A stretch of DNA of 64,000 nt, taken from Sphingomonas hylomeconis (lineage in GTDB: Bacteria > Pseudomonadota > Alphaproteobacteria > Sphingomonadales > Sphingomonadaceae). The notes under the pieces are model-generated. The model was given only the letters and a program-made list of their open reading frames with translations, had not been told where the DNA came from and did not search any database. Shown here one piece after another: positions 62,165-64,000 of the stretch. The DNA lies in contig NZ_JANQBK010000008.1 of NCBI RefSeq assembly GCF_025370105.1, positions 1 through 64,000 of the forward strand, written 5' to 3'. How positions within the stretch are numbered: the first letter of the stretch is position 1; each line of letters opens with the position of its first letter. Position numbers and translations under genes: made by a program.

Positions 62165-62688
62165 CGTTTGATCCAATCGTCGGCGAGCAGGCCCCAGATG
62201 AAGGAATCGCGCACGCCGATATGCGTTTCCCATTCGCCGCGCAGCCGCCCCTCCTGCACAAAGCCAAGACGCGCCAGCAGGCGGTTCGAGGCGCTATTGT
62301 CGGGATCGGTATCGGCGAAGATGCGGCGCTGGCCTTCCTCGCGCAGCAGCAGGTCGATCAGCCGCGTCACCGCCTCCTGAGCATAGCCCTGGCCCCAGGC
62401 CGAACGCACCAGCATATAGCCGATCTCGCTCACCCCCGGCCGCTTCGCACCGGCCCACAGCGTGCCGATCGCGACATCGTCGGCCTGCCGCGTGATCGTC
62501 CAGCCGCGCGCGCCGGCCTGGTCCAGGCGCTGTGCCAGATAGGCATGCGTTTCGGCAACGTCGGCGTGCGGGCCGCTCGACCACCATTGCATCAAATGGG
62601 GGTCGCAATAGGCCTGGTGCAGCGCCTCGGCATCGTCGATCTGCGTCGGGCGCATGCGTAAGCGCGCGCTCTCGAACGTCGCGCTCAC
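62161..62688 (-). CDS. GNAT-family N-acetyltransferase (RimJ/RimL type)
   Basis: This 175-residue protein begins ATFESARLRMRPTQIDDAEA after a GTG start. GYMLVRSAWGQGYAQEAVTR is the acetyl-CoA loop, and DTDPDNSASNRLLARLGFVQ EGRLRGEW-type sequence follows, as in RimJ/RimL-like enzymes. The substrate is unknown. The GTG overlaps the LysR stop by 4 bases, and its own stop overlaps the next ATG. Confidence 0.86.
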   Translation of the reverse strand: MSATFESARLRMRPTQIDDAEALHQAYCDPHLMQWWSSGPHADVAETHAYLAQRLDQAGARGWTITRQADDVAIGTLWAGAKRPGVSEIGYMLVRSAWGQGYAQEAVTRLIDLLLREEGQRRIFADTDPDNSASNRLLARLGFVQEGRLRGEWETHIGVRDSFIWGLLADDWIKR

Positions 62689-63479
62689 GACGTGGCCAGC
62701 GCCTCGACCAGCGCCTTGACCTTCTTCTGGCGCCATTGCGGCAGCGGCGCGACCAGCCAATAGCCCTTGGCGGACGGCTGCGCGTCACCCACCCTGACCA
62801 CGCGCCCCGCGGCAAGATCGATCGCGGCGAGCAGTTCCGGCACGGTGGCACGGCCCAGCCCTTCGGCGGCGGCGTCGAGCGCCAACCCGGCATCGCCGAC
62901 GCGCACCAGCGACACCGCTTCCTCCTTGAGGCAGCCGGGCCAGGAAATATGCGTGTCGACGCCCCCGCCCGGCCGCTCGACCGTCACCAGCCCCTCGGAT
63001 TCGAGCGCCTCGCCTTCATGCGCGCCGGGCCCGTCGCCCCAGCGGATCGCCAGATCGAGATTGGCCTCGGTAAAGTCCACATCCTCGTCGGCCGAGACCA
63101 GGGCAAAGCGCAGTTCGCCATCGGCGCGCGCGATTTCGGCGAGCCGCGGCATCAGCCATTTCTCGGTAAAGTCGCGCGGCGCGGCGATGGTCAGCGATTT
63201 CGACGTCTGCCCGGCCTGCATCGCGCGCACCGCTTCCTCGAATTCGAGGAAACCCTGGCGCAGCGCGCCGAGCCCGGCGGCGCCCTCCGGGGTCAGTTCC
63301 AGCCCCTTGGTCGTGCGGCGGAACAGCACGACGCCGAGCGTATCCTCCAGCGCGCGGATCTGCTGGCCGACCGCGGCCGGCGTGACGGCAAGCTCGTCCG
63401 CGGCGCGGGTGAAGGACAGGTGGCGCGCCGCGGCGTCGAGCACGCGCAGCCCGTTGAGCGGAAGGTGCGTGCGTTTCAC
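62685..63479 (-). CDS. LysR-family transcriptional regulator, GcvA-like
   Basis: The winged-helix domain MKRTHLPLNGLRVLDAAARH then AADELAVTPAAVGQQIRALE belongs to the LysR class, in the GcvA-like branch that has the LPLNxLR front. The substrate-binding domain follows (SLTIAAPRDFTEKWLMPRLA). At 264 residues it is somewhat short. It sits between apaG and a GNAT gene with 4-base overlaps on both sides. Any link to the glycine operon at the other end of the window would be a guess. Confidence 0.88.
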   Translation of the reverse strand: MKRTHLPLNGLRVLDAAARHLSFTRAADELAVTPAAVGQQIRALEDTLGVVLFRRTTKGLELTPEGAAGLGALRQGFLEFEEAVRAMQAGQTSKSLTIAAPRDFTEKWLMPRLAEIARADGELRFALVSADEDVDFTEANLDLAIRWGDGPGAHEGEALESEGLVTVERPGGGVDTHISWPGCLKEEAVSLVRVGDAGLALDAAAEGLGRATVPELLAAIDLAAGRVVRVGDAQPSAKGYWLVAPLPQWRQKKVKALVEALATS

Positions 63480-63874
63480 GCCCCCACCGCCGGCGCGAGC
63501 AGGGCGAAGCGCGGAATCGCGACATCGAACCCCGCGCCGTCCTCGTCGACCATATGATAGCTGCCCTGCATCTGCCCGGTCGGCGTGGCGAGCGGACAGC
63601 CCGAGACATAATCAAAGCTCGCACCCGGCGCGATCATGGGCTGTTCGCCGATCACGCCCTCGCCCTCGACCGAATGCCGTGCGCCGCGCCCGTCGGTGAT
63701 CACCCAGTGACGGGTCAGCAACTGCACCGCCTGCGGCCCCTCATTCTCGAGCCGCACATGATAGGACCAGAACCAGCGCCCGCGCTGCGGCTCGGACTGT
63801 TCGGGCAGATAGCTGACCGACACACGCACGATGATCCCCCGCGTCTCGGCAACGTTGGGGAAGAGGGCCTTCAT
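63476..63874 (-). CDS. apaG: ApaG protein (DUF525)
   Basis: ApaG is a 132-residue fibronectin-type beta-sandwich protein linked to Co2+/Mg2+ efflux phenotypes in enterics. FFWSYHVRLENEGPQAVQLL-type sequence (here RWFWSYHVRLENEGPQAVQL), RHWVITDGRGARHSVEGEGV, GASFDYVSGCPLATPTGQMQ and GSYHMVDEDG are typical. It overlaps the LysR start by 4 bases. A family-E palindrome lies 20 bases upstream of its start. Confidence 0.94.
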   Translation of the reverse strand: MKALFPNVAETRGIIVRVSVSYLPEQSEPQRGRWFWSYHVRLENEGPQAVQLLTRHWVITDGRGARHSVEGEGVIGEQPMIAPGASFDYVSGCPLATPTGQMQGSYHMVDEDGAGFDVAIPRFALLAPAVGA

Positions 63875-63894
63875 GAGCTGCGTCCCGCGGCAAG

Positions 63895-64000
63895 CACCAC
63901 CCCGGCGAACGCCGGGGCCCAGTCGCGAAGGTTGCTGTATCGGTGCGCAACGCCCGCCGACGTCTGTTCCACAACTGGGCCCCGGCTTCCGCCGGGGCGG
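63895..64000. repeat. Palindromic repeat, family E (copy 2)
   Basis: The left end CCCCGGCGAACGCCGGGG is followed by CCCAGTCG. The right end has ACTGGG then CCCCGGCTTCCGCCGGGG. It matches the E copy inside the barrel gene at 33195-33298 in layout and length. It runs to the window edge and lies upstream of apaG. Confidence 0.85.

Overview
The window reads as chromosomal DNA of a high-GC alphaproteobacterium, most likely a Sphingomonas-type member of the Sphingomonadales. The signs are a GcrA cell-cycle regulator, a Tad/Cpa pilus locus, an alphaproteobacterial petABC operon, a P-protein of glycine cleavage split into two subunits, ParE, ApaG, and many palindromic intergenic repeats of the kind common in sphingomonads. 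Nearly all genes are housekeeping or ordinary envelope genes. I see no rRNA, tRNA, CRISPR array, transposase, prophage or integron.

Layout. 1-3490: glycine cleavage operon gcvT-gcvH-gcvPA-gcvPB (minus) behind a tandem glycine riboswitch. 3560-9296: a lipoprotein, ispH, thrB-rnhA, a DUF1508 protein, an FAD oxidoreductase and a lysophospholipase-like hydrolase. 9345-17313: Tad pilus genes cpaA-B-C-D-E, tadB, tadC and a membrane-anchored H3TH protein; the CpaF motor ATPase gene is absent from its usual place. 17360-23607: ppdK, glyS, glyQ. 23720-26913: two TraB/GumN proteins, rplY, pth. 27044-31145: a globin-coupled chemotaxis-type sensor, a 2OG-Fe(II) oxygenase-like protein, two DUF6894 proteins and a Crp/Fnr regulator. 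31236-36351: ychF, a Met/His-rich envelope cluster, a nucleotide pyrophosphatase-like lipoprotein and a MaoC-type protein. 36390-40003: a Gly/Tyr-rich lipoprotein and the cytochrome bc1 operon. 40189-47833: trmL, hemF, acetyltransferase, two membrane proteins, lipB, queE, queC. 47928-51126: hslO, argF, argD. 51312-56465: an RND efflux pair and an ABC-2 permease. 56526-64000: gcrA, a porin-like barrel, parE, a TPR/TonB protein, and a LysR-GNAT-apaG cluster.

The striking content is a dense set of palindromic repeats. At least eight families occur: A (5 copies), B (2 copies plus a solo palindrome), C, D, E (2), F (2), G and H. They do more than fill intergenic space. Two family-B copies lie in frame inside glyS. 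One E copy lies in frame inside a Met-rich outer-membrane barrel gene. A D-type copy lies in frame near the N-terminus of gcvPB. An F copy supplies the start codon and signal-peptide front of a lipoprotein. Repeat ends supply the Shine-Dalgarno sequence of gcvPA, glyS and argF, and create a six-codon upstream ORF whose stop overlaps the hemF start. Inner hairpin stems of family A differ between copies yet stay self-complementary, so the fold is conserved rather than the sequence. The nearest known parallel is the Rickettsia palindromic element, found in frame inside Rickettsia proteins; I infer a similar element-to-gene recruitment here.

Coordinates come from reading the sequence by eye. Family assignments rest on motifs and recall, not on database searches.
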